A stretch of 64,000 nt of DNA from Mytilus galloprovincialis (lineage: Eukaryota > Mollusca > Bivalvia > Mytilida > Mytilidae): contig NC_134846.1 of NCBI RefSeq assembly GCF_965363235.1, forward strand, positions 64,671,121 through 64,735,120. Reading direction: 5' to 3'. Made by a program: the position numbers and the translations under genes. Of this stretch, positions 13,039 through 24,340 are shown one piece after another; within the stretch, counting starts at the first letter, position 1, and each line of letters opens with the position of its first letter. Below the pieces are notes generated by a model. That model was given only the letters and a program-made list of their open reading frames with translations. It made no database searches and was not told the origin of the DNA.

Positions 13039-13099
13039 CTTATTTCATTACAGGGTAATTTAAATATAAATATATGTGTGTGGTCATTTAAAAGTACGG

Positions 13100-13218
13100 T
13101 CACGGCGGGTGTGTTGTGTCGCTACCGCATTTGTGGCGGTGGTCGAACTCAGTGTCCAATAACTCTTGGCATAGCCACTGAATTCGACCATGTGGCGAAA
13201 ATAGCGACACAACATCTA
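13100..13218. repeat. Hairpin-forming inverted repeat
   Basis: Outer arms GTTGTGTCGCTA and TAGCGACACAAC, with inner arms TGGTCGAA and TTCGACCA, give an interrupted stem about 115 bases across. The right arm starts inside the F block. At the short copy (14131 on) only the right arm is present, so the hairpin is specific to the long copy. Confidence 0.7.
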
Positions 13219-13638
13219 CAAATATATTATGCTTCTTATAATGGAATTATGTATCCGCTGAGCTTCTGTTTCCCAGGGCCAGCATCCGATATATTTTGGA
13301 AGCAATAATGTTAATAAGGATATTATATTGATATATAAGGAAATGACATTATAAGGAATAACAATAAGGTGGAAATAAGGAATAAGAATAATGTGGAAAT
13401 AAGGAATAAGGAATGGACAATAATGTGGAAATAAGGAATAAGGAATGGACAATAATGTAGAAATAAGGAATAAGGAATGGACTATAAGGTTTAATTATAT
13501 ATACTAGGGACTTGCCAATTATGTTTCTCGGCAGTCCCATTCTTTGTCAAGCCGTGGCCGTACAATTTTGTACTTTTGCCAAATAAAATATTTCTTACTT
13601 TATATATTTGTATGTCATTTGGCCCCACGTTGTCTCAG
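13193..13638. repeat. F block, first copy
   Basis: 446 bases repeated, with no difference that I noticed, at 14131-14576. It contains short AAGGAATAAGG-type repeats (13350-13480), the near-palindrome GTACAATTTTGTAC, and an AATAAA followed by a T-rich end. Minus-strand open frames here (78 and 63 codons) lie in the repeats, are identical in both copies, and are not considered genes. Confidence 0.85.
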
Positions 13639-13643
13639 ATAAT

Positions 13644-14576
13644 AAGATTTATTCCTATGAAGAATAAATCCGGTTATCGGAGGAAAGTGGGCTTACGTTT
13701 TGGGAGTTGTCCCGCTTTGAACACGTGGTGGAACTTGTTATGTATTATGAGTCACGTTAATTATTTTAACCTTGATAACTGTGACGTCATCATTCTTTCT
13801 TTACCACGTACGATACAGCAGAGGGAAGACGCAAAAAATTGGGTTCCGTATGAATTAACTAATGTTTGTTTCAAAAGTTACCCACCCACCCACCACTTAG
13901 ATAAAAGACATACTCCTAAAATGTAGTTAATATACATGTGTTAAATGTTATATTATGTTATATCATGTTGTTCGTTTTTCTGCTGTTTTTGTTCTATTTT
14001 TCAGGTTGAAATGACTGGTAGCTTATTCCGATTGTAATCCCAATCCTTCGTCACGGCTTCAGACAAAGATTCCGACCATTGTAATCCCAATCCTTCGTCA
14101 CGGCTTCAGACAAAGACTCCGACCATTTAATGGCGAAAATAGCGACACAACATCTACAAATATATTATGCTTCTTATAATGGAATTATGTATCCGCTGAG
14201 CTTCTGTTTCCCAGGGCCAGCATCCGATATATTTTGGAAGCAATAATGTTAATAAGGATATTATATTGATATATAAGGAAATGACATTATAAGGAATAAC
14301 AATAAGGTGGAAATAAGGAATAAGAATAATGTGGAAATAAGGAATAAGGAATGGACAATAATGTGGAAATAAGGAATAAGGAATGGACAATAATGTAGAA
14401 ATAAGGAATAAGGAATGGACTATAAGGTTTAATTATATATACTAGGGACTTGCCAATTATGTTTCTCGGCAGTCCCATTCTTTGTCAAGCCGTGGCCGTA
14501 CAATTTTGTACTTTTGCCAAATAAAATATTTCTTACTTTATATATTTGTATGTCATTTGGCCCCACGTTGTCTCAG
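13644..14576 (+). mobile_element. Inserted element, short copy (933 bp)
   Basis: E'' (13644-13881) and F' (14131-14576) match the two ends of the long copy. The 249-bp middle (13882-14130) is different and carries a 47-bp direct repeat (TGTAATCCCAATCCTTCG.., starting 14033 and 14080). The copy lies directly after the long copy with one shared ATAAT (13639-13643) between them. It looks like a non-autonomous or internally rearranged relative placed in tandem. The E block has a 75-codon frame starting MKNKSGYRRKVGLRFG that I do not recognise. Confidence 0.7.
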
Positions 14577-16574
14577 ATAATTCATGATTGTCCAGTGATG
14601 GTATATAAAAAACCAGAATCTAATAACGAGTATTCGTTTTGTAAAAAAAAACTGCCTTCCTATTTATCCCTGGAAAAACTATTATTTTAAATTTGTGGCT
14701 AGCGGCTTATCGTAGTCAATCTATGCGCAACAGAATCTAAATGAGTTGTCTTTGTATCCATAAATGTGTTTTCTTCTTTTTTTTATTAAAAGTTTTGCTA
14801 GTTAATCAGCTCAATAGCTTTATACCCTTTTTAGTTTTCGGTTCGGTGTGAGCCACGGCTCCATGTTGAAGACCGTACCTTGACCTATGATGATTCAATT
14901 TTATAAAATTGTGACTTGGATGCAGAGTTGTCTTATTGTCACTTATACCGCATCTTCCTATATCTAATAGTGCAGCAAAATGAAGAGGGGGATTTGGATG
15001 AAAATTTATATAATTTATGTTATTAATGTAGTTAAATTATTTATCTGAATATTACTTTCTTGGAATATCACAGTACTAACCGGATTGTATAAGGAAACTG
15101 GCAAAGGTTAATGACCGTACTGAGAACTCGAGGCAAAAACTAACATTATATCATAAAATATTCGAAATAGAAAACCAAAAATTAGTGATATGTATCTCTA
15201 ACTTGATGATAACAGATAAAATAGTAAAAGGAAACTGCCAAACTTTCAAGACCAGACATTCCTATCTAAGATTTTTATCAAGTCATTTCCGAAAACAGGA
15301 AGCCGCAACTTTTGTAAAATGAATTTAAATAAGGAACTTTAATTTTAATTTTCCCAAAAGATATACTAAGAAGTTGATTTATTAAAACCTTCCATGACAA
15401 TGAAATGTTATTTAAGATGAAGAGATTAGTTAAGTGTTTCATTTAAGGGGGATCATCCAAAATGGGAAGGCGTTGTCTCTTCTACAAACACGTGCACTTT
15501 CTGAATAATCGTATAGCTATGTCAATATTGATCTTGAGCTTTAAAATGAAAGACAATTTTGAAACTGGTCACGTCGAGTTATAGAAACCGCTTAAGTTTG
15601 GTTATTACGCAGATAATAATTGGCATATTCTGAACCAATGTATGGCATATATAATATCTTTAAGAACACCCTCTTCTCATTCTAAATGTAAATGTGAATA
15701 AAAAGGAGAAGAGGTGTGTTTTTTTTACTTTTTGTTTTGGACAACTGCAAGACAAGATAACTAGTTTTTTGCCAAAGATTCAATTGGATTATTGTGAGAA
15801 ATAATGCTGAAATTTTTTTTCATTTTGTCTTTTATGCATAGTTGTGTGACACTTTCGCAAATTTTCAGGATTACGGTTTATAAGTAAAATATTATGCTCT
15901 CTTTCAGAAAATGTATTTTGAATTATTGTAATGAAGTTAGTTTATAATTTGGCAAAGAAAGTTTTTGATTATCCTTTTTTATAATATTTCTATTAACTTA
16001 AATTTATTATTGATGCCGCTACACCTCATATGATGCAAAGCGTAACAATTTATATATATTTGTTTACATATTAACATTTCATAGATGTATAAGAGGCTAC
16101 GAATTTATTAGTATAAAAAAAACATGTGGTATCTATTGCCAATAAGACAACTCTCCACCAGAGACTAAATGACGTAGATGTAAACGAACTATAGGTCTAT
16201 TTTGTTTTATTCACTTTTAAAAGACCTACAACGACCTCCAATAATCATTTTATAAGAAATATTGAAATTGAATAGATATAGAAATGTCTAATATATATTT
16301 TACATTAGCCTTTAGAGAATAAAATTATTTTAGCGATGGCAAGTGCTGAACGTGAATATGTACACGAGTTGTTCATATTTCCAGGCATCTATTAAATATT
16401 CATATCTAAATATAGATAATCATGTACTTTCTAAGTATCAGATAGTCTGAAGGATAGAAATACTTCACAGTCCATCAATGACCTAATATGGTTTAAACAC
16501 GCTCTTACCCATACAAATTAGCTAACTTTGTATATACAACTTACGAAATTGACGCCCCTTGTAATATAAATATA

Positions 16575-16717
16575 ATGACAGTGTTCGTTGCTCGTGATTG
16601 TGGCTCAAAGGTTGTAAACGAAAAGCTTTTCCATGAGGAGGGCCGACCTGAAAGAAATTTATATGTTACACCTGCTAGTCATAGTAGTACACTGGAATTA
16701 TTCCATTCAATATTAAG
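16575..16717 (+). other. Possible short coding exon, second copy
   Basis: Near-identical copy of 7459-7601 (47 codons plus two bases, ending at TTAAG/GTAGTA). Here the downstream sequence is the original, unduplicated continuation. If a second exon exists it should lie after 16720; none was recognised before 18829. Splicing to the acceptor at 18828 would be out of frame with the Mab-21-like gene. Confidence 0.25.
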
Positions 16718-16733
16718 GTAGTAAAGTTTATAT

Positions 16734-17210
16734 TCAATATTTCTTTTCTCTCTGAGTAGAAAGCCTAAATTTTAATACTTGTTTTTAAAAGGACATCGTC
16801 CAACCTTGTGGTAACATGAAATTCTAAATTCTGATTCCAAATCGTGATTGACTGTATCCCTTAACGATGTAAAGCTACAAGCATGTTAAGCTATTTTTGT
16901 CGACATTTAAATGAAGTTTTACGACCCCCCTCAATGCATGCAAATGCCATAAAAAAAATATACATCTTCAATATTGCCAGGATATGTTTATGTTGAAGTC
17001 ATTCTGTTCTTATGTAACTTAAATCGATCAATTCAAAACAAGCTTCCTTTTAAAATTGTTACACGATGATTACTGCTGTACCCATATTTTGACTATTTTA
17101 TTCATTATGTCTGTTTAGTTCACGTATCATTGTAAATATAACGGAATTAGATGAGACTGTCATCAAAGTGAGAGGTTTAGCGCTTTAAAACCATCGTTAA
17201 CAATTGAGAT
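16734..17210. other. Unique non-coding stretch after the duplication
   Basis: AT-rich sequence. Near 17130-17195 it carries a fragment of a dispersed mussel repeat (GAGACTGTCATC..GTGAGAGGTTTAGCGC), which also appears reversed near 51045-51085. No gene seen. Confidence 0.5.
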
Positions 17211-17540
17211 TTATTTTAATGTCCTAAGCGACAAAGATTTGTTTACATTCTGTAAATTCAGAATGGTCAATCATAAACAGCCAAAAGAATGTGGGAGGTG
17301 GTTTAATATCCCAAGAGAAAATCGGACCTGCTTTTTATGTCAAGATGGTGATATTGTTGATGTCTTCCATTTAATATACCCTGTACCTTTTTTACATGTA
17401 AACATATTCATGTATTTCTATTGTATTGTTTTTCCCCAACATAAGTACCTTTGTTATATTGTATAATATCTATGTTCCTCTGTGTACCATTTGTTTTTAC
17501 AGCGGTTTTTCAGAATAAAGTGTGTTTATATGAAAACAAA
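17211..17540 (+). pseudogene. LINE post-RT tail relic
   Basis: A frame from 17239 reads FRMVNHKQPKECGRWFNIPR, then ENRTCFLC. This fits the conserved tail that follows the reverse transcriptase in molluscan LINEs (His-x-x-x-x-Glu-Cys-Gly-Arg-Trp, then Arg-x-Cys-x-x-Cys). The usual Glu/His/Cys that complete the zinc-binding motif are lost after the Cys pair. No RT core lies upstream, so the copy is 5'-truncated. The rest of the interval is the AT-rich 3' end. Confidence 0.65.
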
Positions 17541-17574
17541 ATAATAAATAAATTTTACTTTAATGTTTGCATTA

Positions 17575-17720
17575 AAAAGTAAAATCACAAAAATACTTAA
17601 CTCGTAGGAAAATTCAAAACGAAAAGTCCATATCAAATGGCAAAATCACATCAAATGAATGGATAACAACTATCAAGTTCCTGACTTAGTACAGGCATTT
17701 TCTTATGTAGTTAACCCTAA
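17575..17720. repeat. Dispersed mussel repeat (AAAAGTCCATATCAAATGG family)
   Basis: Contains AAAGTAAAATCACAAAAATAC, a CAAAACGAAAAGTCC-like word and TTCCTGACTTAGTACAGGCA. Partial copies are at 26325-26410, 51016-51045 and 56690-56775. I recognise the family from mussel DNA. Confidence 0.65.
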
Positions 17721-18780
17721 CTTACTATACTTCTCAAATTAATACTTATACATTTGACTTCATAGACTCCGTGTAATCAATATTTCCAGGATTTGTTTGT
17801 GTTGATGTCATTTTGTTCTTGTGTAACTGTAATCGATCAATTCAAAATAAGCTTGCATTTGAAATAAAGCTATTTTAAAAAAGAATATCACGCAAACAAT
17901 TTACTACAACCAGAAAAAAAATGTCTTATTAATTGAAATGTCTCATTCATAATAATTAGGCTTTTGTAGATGTTAATAAAAAAAAATCCAATGATGTTAA
18001 GATATCATTTATAAAATTTTTATGCACTTTAATGAATTTAGTATCGTCTATTATTCTCAAATGCTGATAAATAAGAAGAAAGTTTCGGTTCTCTGTAACT
18101 CCGTTTTAATCTTGTCCTGATTTCATTATTTTTTTATAACAAATTCGGTCAAATTCAAAAGGGGAAGTTTATACAAACCGGCAACATCAATTGTTAGACT
18201 TTATCAATCAACAAAACCAAGGGAAACAATTGCTATATTCTTGATTTGGTACTTGCTTTATAAAATTTGAACATAGGTTAACTACTATTTCCATAATTTA
18301 CCTCATTATAAAGCATCAATTCTATTCTACAGGATAATGACTTGAGAATGAAATTATGAAATGTGGAATTTTATCCCCATTGCAACTGAATTAGTACTGT
18401 TTACCTTCTCTTCAACCTTCATTGGGTCAGCTATTGGTATGACGTGTAAATTGAATATTGAATATTCAGTTTTCTGTGTATTATCTGATGTTATATTGTT
18501 TATTTCTTCGACTTTTTCGTCCGGTCTTTATGTTGTCTTCAGTTGACAAACTAAGTAATCGTTACAAAAAGAAGGTTCCAATTTCCTCAGGCAAAATTAG
18601 CCTTTGATTATATTATCTGTTCTTTCGGGTGGTTTTTTCATGATTCGAATGGAGTTTACTAACACTGGCTCAATACAGTAATTGTTGCTGCTGGGTTGGT
18701 AACTTTAGGTTTTTCACTTATACTTTGTCGCAGGGCATGTGAGCTTGCTTATTACAGGATACTAGTACTTTGTTTAATCA
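17721..18780. other. Region upstream of the first Mab-21/cGAS-like gene
   Basis: AT-rich. A 61-codon hydrophobic frame (18361-18546) has no recognisable domain. A 5' untranslated exon of the downstream gene is expected somewhere here, because a splice acceptor (TATTTCAG) abuts the start codon at 18829. I cannot place that exon or a promoter. Confidence 0.4.
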
Positions 18781-18828
18781 ATTATTAAGATTATAGTGTG
18801 CAATATCTATCAACATAATATATTTCAG

Positions 18829-21800
18829 ATGTCATTTGAAGAATTCATCAAGGGAGCAAGTGATGTCTGTTATCGACCTTTCAATCGGTACTATGTAGAG
18901 GAAGACTGGCCTGCAGAAAATTATTTTTCTAGAATACAGAATTTTTCTGGGAAAGTGAGGAACAAAACGTTCAAATCAAAGTCTACTTCTTATTTTGATG
19001 TATTTCTGAATAACCTGCCGAAACAATTTGAAGATCTTTGTCACGACTTGAGAAATGTTAAACGTGATATTAAAGGTATGAGTTTTGTATAACGTAAAGC
19101 ATACATTATTTGTATTGATAAAATTCAGCTTAAATAATTTAATATCATATTTGAGCTATATTTTCTGTAGCTAGGACTTTTATTTATCAAAATATATAAT
19201 GATTGAATAATAGCCAATGATAAATCTTATGGAACGATAGATCATTTAATTATGATACAGTACACTACAAAATATAATATATTTAAAGTCTAAAAGGGTA
19301 CAACATCACCAAAAAATAATAAAATGAACAAATGTCAAATATTATGGATAACAGATATCCTTCATCTGTATGATTATGATGTAAAATGAATCATATCAAT
19401 CTATTCTAATTTAACTATGACAATTTTGAAATTTATACAATAAAACGTCCCATAACAACATTAATTCAGTTATCATGATAAGTCCCAATGGAAGAATGAA
19501 ATCGATTGAACTGTTTACTTATTTTACTATTTATTTTATCAATATATACATCTGCACAAGTGATGTTTTGTAAGGCTATACATATATATAGACTATATAT
19601 ATATTGACATTTATCACATATTTGTTACGAATACGTCGGGTTTTGCATATGCAATAACCTCAAAATTTACCGGGGTAAAAAAGAGTATATTGATATTGTG
19701 CCCTGATTCTAAACGACGTGACGTCATTGCTTCCTTAACGACACGTTTGTGATAAACTGTTTAAGATTGACCTTTTATCATTCATTAAATTGTTATTATC
19801 ACATATTTGTTACGAATACGTCGGGTTTTGCATATGCAACAACCTCAAAATTTACCGGGGTAAAAAAGAGTATATTGATATTGTGCCCTGATTCTAAACG
19901 ACGTGACGTCATTGCTTCCTTAACGACACGTTTGTGATAAACTGTTTAAGATTGACCTTTTATCATTCATTAAATTGTTATTATCACATATTTGTTACGA
20001 ATACGTTGGGTTTTGCATATGCAATAACCTCAAAATTGCCCGGTGCAAAAAAGACGATATTGATATTGTGCCCTGATTCCAAATGACGTCACGTCATTGC
20101 GTCCTTTAAAACGACACTTTTGTGATACAAAATTTAAAATTTTACCTGTTATGTTTTATCAAATTGTAATAGTTGAACTTTGTGTCTCTATTCTGCAGAA
20201 CTTAGATATGTGATAAATAGATTATAACATGGCCTTTTCCATATTGGCCCTGGTATCATCCCTCGACCCATATCGGACCTCGGCTAATGCCTCGAGGCCG
20301 ATATGGGAGTCTCAGGATGATACCAGGGCCAATATGAAAAGGCCATGTTATAATCTATACTTATCAAACTATTTACATGAAAAATATATTGTTATGATAT
20401 ATTATACGTAGTGATTTTTTTTGTGTTTTTAGAGTCACAGACTTTTGACTTCAATCAATTGTATCGCCATTCAAGAAACATTTATGAATTCTTTATCATT
20501 GAATTTGGATCGGAGTATCGTGTTAAAGCAACCAGAACATTTTATAAAGTCTTAGATGATTCTACTAAAATATCGCCGGTGTATACAAATATAAGCAGTG
20601 GTAGTCAAGGTGAGGGTTTAAATGTTCCTGGTGGTGATTATGACTTAATGACAATTCTGGAGCAAATAAAAGTAAAACACGATAGTTCTACCATTGAGGA
20701 AGACAGTCCCATCCTATTATTTAATAATCAGAATTCATATCCAGGTTTTGCACACCTAAAAATAGGGCAAAACCGATTTTCGAAGGAACTATTTGCTTCA
20801 TGGGGAGAAAATACATTTTATGGACCTCTTATTTCAAACAATAGATTTAAGAATTATTTTGTATTGCGATATCGAGATAATGACTGTATGCTTCATGGTC
20901 CATGTATTTCCGACTCACGGGGTGCGGTTGATCATTTATTTTGCTTCCGTGCTATGTTATGGCCAGATGTTGCAGAGTCTTGGTTGATAAGAAATAGATC
21001 ATCAATGTGGCCACCAGCTGATGTTATATTGAACTCTGTCAGCCAAGGAATCTTGCTAGTACCGCTTGGCAGCAAATTCGGCTCAACTGAGGATTGTTCT
21101 TTCGAATGGCGAATATCATTCTCATTACAAGAAAGAGATCTGATTCATTCATTTAACTATGTACAGGTATTATGCTACAAAATATGTAAACACTTGAAAA
21201 AAGATTTTATAAGTGAGTCACGATTGTGCTCTTACTTTATCAAGACGGCTATATTTTGGTTAAGTGAAGAGTTGGGTAACAATTTCTGGATACCGGAAAA
21301 TTTCGTACTGTGCATTCATGAAATACAGCGTCGTCTAACGTATTGGTTTGTGTACGGATATTGTCCTCATTACTTTATAGTTGAAAACAATCTATTCGAG
21401 GGACTGCTTCCTGTAGAAAGAAAACTCGTAGAAGTTGCATTGCATACTAGTAACCTTTTTCCATTGGTATTGCAAAGCATTTTCTACCAAAAACCTAAGT
21501 TACGCTTCACAGCTCTAAATGATTTTAAAGAAATAAACACACCGTTTATTGAAAGAAGTAAATCTATTTTCATATTACTTAAAGTGGTCCGAGCAAGTTT
21601 GTCTTGGTGTACTTTGAAGCAGAGTAGAAGTATAGTGCACAAAGCTTTATTCAGACTTTTACATAATAAACCTTCATATTTTACTAAAGATTTATATAGA
21701 CTATTCTTTTGCTATGCAAACCAAGTTTTACCACAAAATCAACGCATTTCTTTTCATAAAGAAAACAAAAGGATGTACTCCAGTTACAAGCAATGTATGG

Positions 21801-22387
21801 CTCATTTTCTTATTGGAACCAAAGTTGACGCCATGAATGGCTGGTTATTGCTAGCTTCATACTTTTATAAAATGGACAAGCCTTTATACACCCTCAAGAT
21901 TACAGAAATTATTCTTGCGGAACCTAGAGAAGATAAAATGTTAATTGCTGATGGTTTTCACGAAGGCGTTATGCTGAAATATTTAGAACAAGTGGCTGCC
22001 AAAAAGTGGGATCAAAAGTTGTCATTCATGACCTGCATGAAAATTCACTGTGTTGACATGCTTTATATAATACCATGGTCAATACTGAATCTTGAAGATA
22101 TATTACCAGATTTTTATTTTATAGTTTGCACTATTCCGCCAGTTATATATGCACATCTTCTACGCTTTGTGTGTTATAATGCTGATGGCAACATCTCTCT
22201 ACGAGAAAGAGAAATAAGTGACATAATTAAAACGTGCTGCAATAATTGTTTTCTTGGAGATTGGAAGGGGAGAGCTACTGTATATGCAATGCTAGCAAAT
22301 CTTTATAAATCAATAAACAAAGATCGATCTGCGGATTATTGGAAATCGCATTTCCTCAGATTCTATAGGAAACACCCTAAATTCTAG
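18829..22387 (+). CDS. Mab-21/cGAS-like nucleotidyltransferase (cGLR family), two exons
   Basis: Exons 18829-19075 (donor AAAG/GTATGA) and 20433-22387 (acceptor TTTTTAG) join in phase 1 to give a 733-residue protein. The start is the ATG directly after a TATTTCAG acceptor, so the first exon is probably untranslated. Residues 139-140 are the Gly-Ser of the nucleotidyltransferase fold (SSGSQGEG). D151 and D153 (GGDYDLM) and D249 (AVDHLFCF) fit the metal-binding triad. The helical C-terminal Mab-21 half follows: EWRISFSLQERDLIHSFN (about 307-324), then CPHYF..ENNLF (about 393-404), then a TPR-like segment near 546-577. The family makes nucleotide second messengers in innate immunity, and bivalves carry many members. 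The protein is longer than insect or vertebrate cGLRs, with an N-terminal extension of about 130 residues. All triad positions are acidic, so it is probably active. Ligand and product are unknown. Confidence 0.88.
19611..20150. repeat. 185-bp tandem repeat, three copies, in the intron
   Basis: Units start at 19611, 19796 and 19981 (TTATCACATATTTGTTACGA), period 185. Each unit holds GACGTGACGTCATTGC or a close variant, with a CRE-like TGACGTCA core in the first two, and ends with CGTTTGTGATAA or similar. TTATCACA and TGTGATAA thus frame about 139 bases of each unit as short inverted ends, which suggests a small inverted-repeat element that expanded in tandem. The third copy is the most diverged. 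Confidence 0.85.
20211..20366. mobile_element. Foldback MITE in the intron
   Basis: Arms TAGATTATAACATGGCC and GGCCATGTTATAATCTA, continuing through CTGGTATCATCC and GGATGATACCAG and through CCATATCGG and its complement around a loop near GGCTAATGCC, form an almost complete hairpin about 155 bases long. The ends read TGATAA..TTATCA. It lies 66 bases before the second coding exon, so the hairpin could affect use of that acceptor. Confidence 0.85.
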
Positions 22388-23990
22388 AAAGCTAGCCCTA
22401 GGAAACACTCGCCAATTTTAACTTATGTTCCTTCCGCGGATAAAAAGGTAATTGTTTTAAAATTCTTACTTGACGTTTGAGACGGAATTTCGTGTCTGTC
22501 TTTATATTTCTTAATATAAAGATAGAAAATATAAGTCAAATTGGTCGTCCTAAAAAAGATAAGTTACAAATAATATAATTAAATGAAAAGTATAATTCCA
22601 ACCTGTGTGTTTATTTTTACTTTGTTTTCACAAATATACTAAGACTCTATATATAATCTACATAAGGGAAAAAATAATATGTATCTCAAAGTCATTTTTT
22701 CTCAAGATTCCTATCATCTGTGGACAATCCATTTCGAACTAAAAGCGGAAGGAAGAACATTCTATGGCAGCGCATGTTTCTTCGTTAAATAAATGTACAC
22801 ACATTCACCTTTTAGTTTTTCTGGGTTCCAACTTCATCTTATTTAAAACAAAAAGGTGTGGTAATTCGTTTATGTATGTACGTGTCCTGTCCATGTACGT
22901 TTTTTTTAAATATTAGTTATTACCAATTTTATTACAAAACGAATACATTCAGCACAAGTGTGTTTTCTTCATAACTGCGTCTAATTCATACAATTACAAA
23001 TTCTTGGTATTTAAAGGACAACTCATAATTTAGAGACTTTTCTTAATTCACCATCAACCTCGTTGTTCTCGTGGTAGCATGTTAGCATATTGACCGGCCT
23101 ATCAACTGATTTATCTCTTGAATTTTTGTCTTACATTTCTGCATACCTCATATCTCCGCGTCAAAAATTACATTTTTTTTGTCAAATTGTAGATCTGATC
23201 AACATATTGATAATCTTAAAATATAATGGTGTGGCAGTAATGCCCTTTGATTTTGATGAGTAAAATATTTTTGCGTAATTGACTTTCGGTTTTGGATTTA
23301 CATGATGTTTATGTCGGAATGTTTACTGTTTGTACCAATGTGTGAAGGACTGTCGATGATCATAGGCAAAATTATGGAACAGCATACTTCATAAAACTTT
23401 CACTGAATTCATATTGTCATTTTAACACAATATTTATTAGTTATTAGTTATATTCGTTGCGACATTTTTAAATATGTGTCTTTTATCTTTTTCCTCTATT
23501 CTTTAAGAGCTGTATAAGAGAAAGGAAATGTTGTGGGATTGCTAATGAAGTTGGTTTTCTTCACGATTCCAAATGACGTGTATGTACACATTTTTAAAGT
23601 TAATTCCAAATAGAAATAACTCTTTATACTCTTTTTTATTTTTACGTTCAACCATTTGAAAAATGTTAGCATTCACTTTCATCTACATATCTGTAAATGC
23701 AATTAGCAATTATTGTACGCAAACATATATCGATCCCGATTCATTTTGTTTTGTTTACTTATTCAGATATTGCGTTCTTTCCAACGACGGGAGAATTGTA
23801 AATTATTTTGATTTAGCATTATCAGATGTAAAAAGGAGAAATAGACACCCTTTCTTCAGTATACACAAAAAAGGGGGAAAACTTAATGCAAAATTTAATT
23901 TTCCAGCCCTTCTTTTGTCATATTTATAAAAATTTATCGAATTCGCGAAATCATGAATAAAGTTATAAATCAGGTGTTTCTGGCTTTTCG
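22388..23990. other. Downstream of the first Mab-21/cGAS-like gene
   Basis: 3' untranslated region and intergenic DNA. I did not find a convincing AATAAA within the first 200 bases. An 88-codon frame (23663-23929) has no recognised domain. Nothing else is supported. Confidence 0.4.
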
Positions 23991-24340
23991 TTTTTTATAT
24001 AGATTAGACTGTTGGTTTTCATGTTCGAATGGTTTTACACCAGTCTTTTTTGGTGCCCTTTATAGTTTTCTGTTCGGTGTGAGCCATGGCTCCGTGTTGA
24101 AGACCATACTTTGACCTATAATGGTTTACTTTTACAAATTGTGACATGGATAGAGTGTTGTTTCATTGTCAGTCATACCACATCTTCTTATATCTAATTA
24201 ATATAAAAATGAGAAGAAGCGGTATGAATGCAGATGAGACAACTATCCACAACATCAAGAACAAGAGTTGACGTGGATAAAAGCAGAAAAAGTAACAGCA
24301 CAGCCTTCAACAATTAACCAACCTATTCAATACAGTCAGT
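23990..24340. repeat. Dispersed mussel repeat, two head-to-head fragments
   Basis: 24055-24200 carries CGGTGTGAGCCATGGCTCCG and TTGAAGACCATACTTTGACC. 24210-24330 carries the reverse-oriented GAGAAGAAGCGGTATGAATG and GAGACAACTATCCA. Other copies of this family are at 5640-5800, 14820-14980, 31305-31470, 37905-38110 and 62580-62700. Confidence 0.75.

Larger units (their letters stand above)
8210..13638 (+). mobile_element. Inserted element, long copy (5.4 kb), class unknown
   Basis: It starts AAGATTTATTCCTATGAAG (8210) and ends GTTGTCTCAG (13638). Both ends are followed or preceded by ATAAT, a 5-bp duplication. The first 238 bases (E) and last 446 bases (F, 13193-13638) recur in the short copy at 13644-14576. 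The interior 4.7 kb holds a 107-codon open frame, a decayed LINE fragment, the 67-bp minisatellite, a 44-T tract and a hairpin. There is no transposase, integrase or recombinase frame. The ends are not TG..CA, which argues against a standard LTR despite the 5-bp target duplication. Much of the interior may be nested insertions. Confidence 0.65.
7618..16733 (+). repeat. 2.8-kb tandem duplication, second copy (X'-insertion-Y')
   Basis: X' is 7618-8209 and Y' is 14577-16733. Between them lies a 6.4-kb insertion (8210-14576) flanked on each side by ATAAT (8205-8209 and 14577-14581). The first copy of the duplication shows the same site with one ATAAT and no insertion, so the insertion is later than, or polymorphic relative to, the duplication. 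The two copies look about 99% identical by eye outside the insertion. After 16733 the sequence is unique. Confidence 0.85.

Noticed and set aside
13216-14478. Paired minus-strand frames of 78 and 63 codons present twice
   Set aside because: They are identical because the F block is duplicated, and they are made of AAGGAATAAGG-type repeats read in reverse.
8210-14576. LTR retrotransposon, because of the 5-bp flanking duplication and repeated ends
   Set aside because: The ends are not TG..CA, there is no gag, protease, RT or integrase frame, and the repeated pieces (E left, F right) are not arranged as two complete direct LTRs.
20793-20987. 64-codon frame inside the Mab-21-like gene
   Set aside because: It is an out-of-frame shadow within the catalytic exon.
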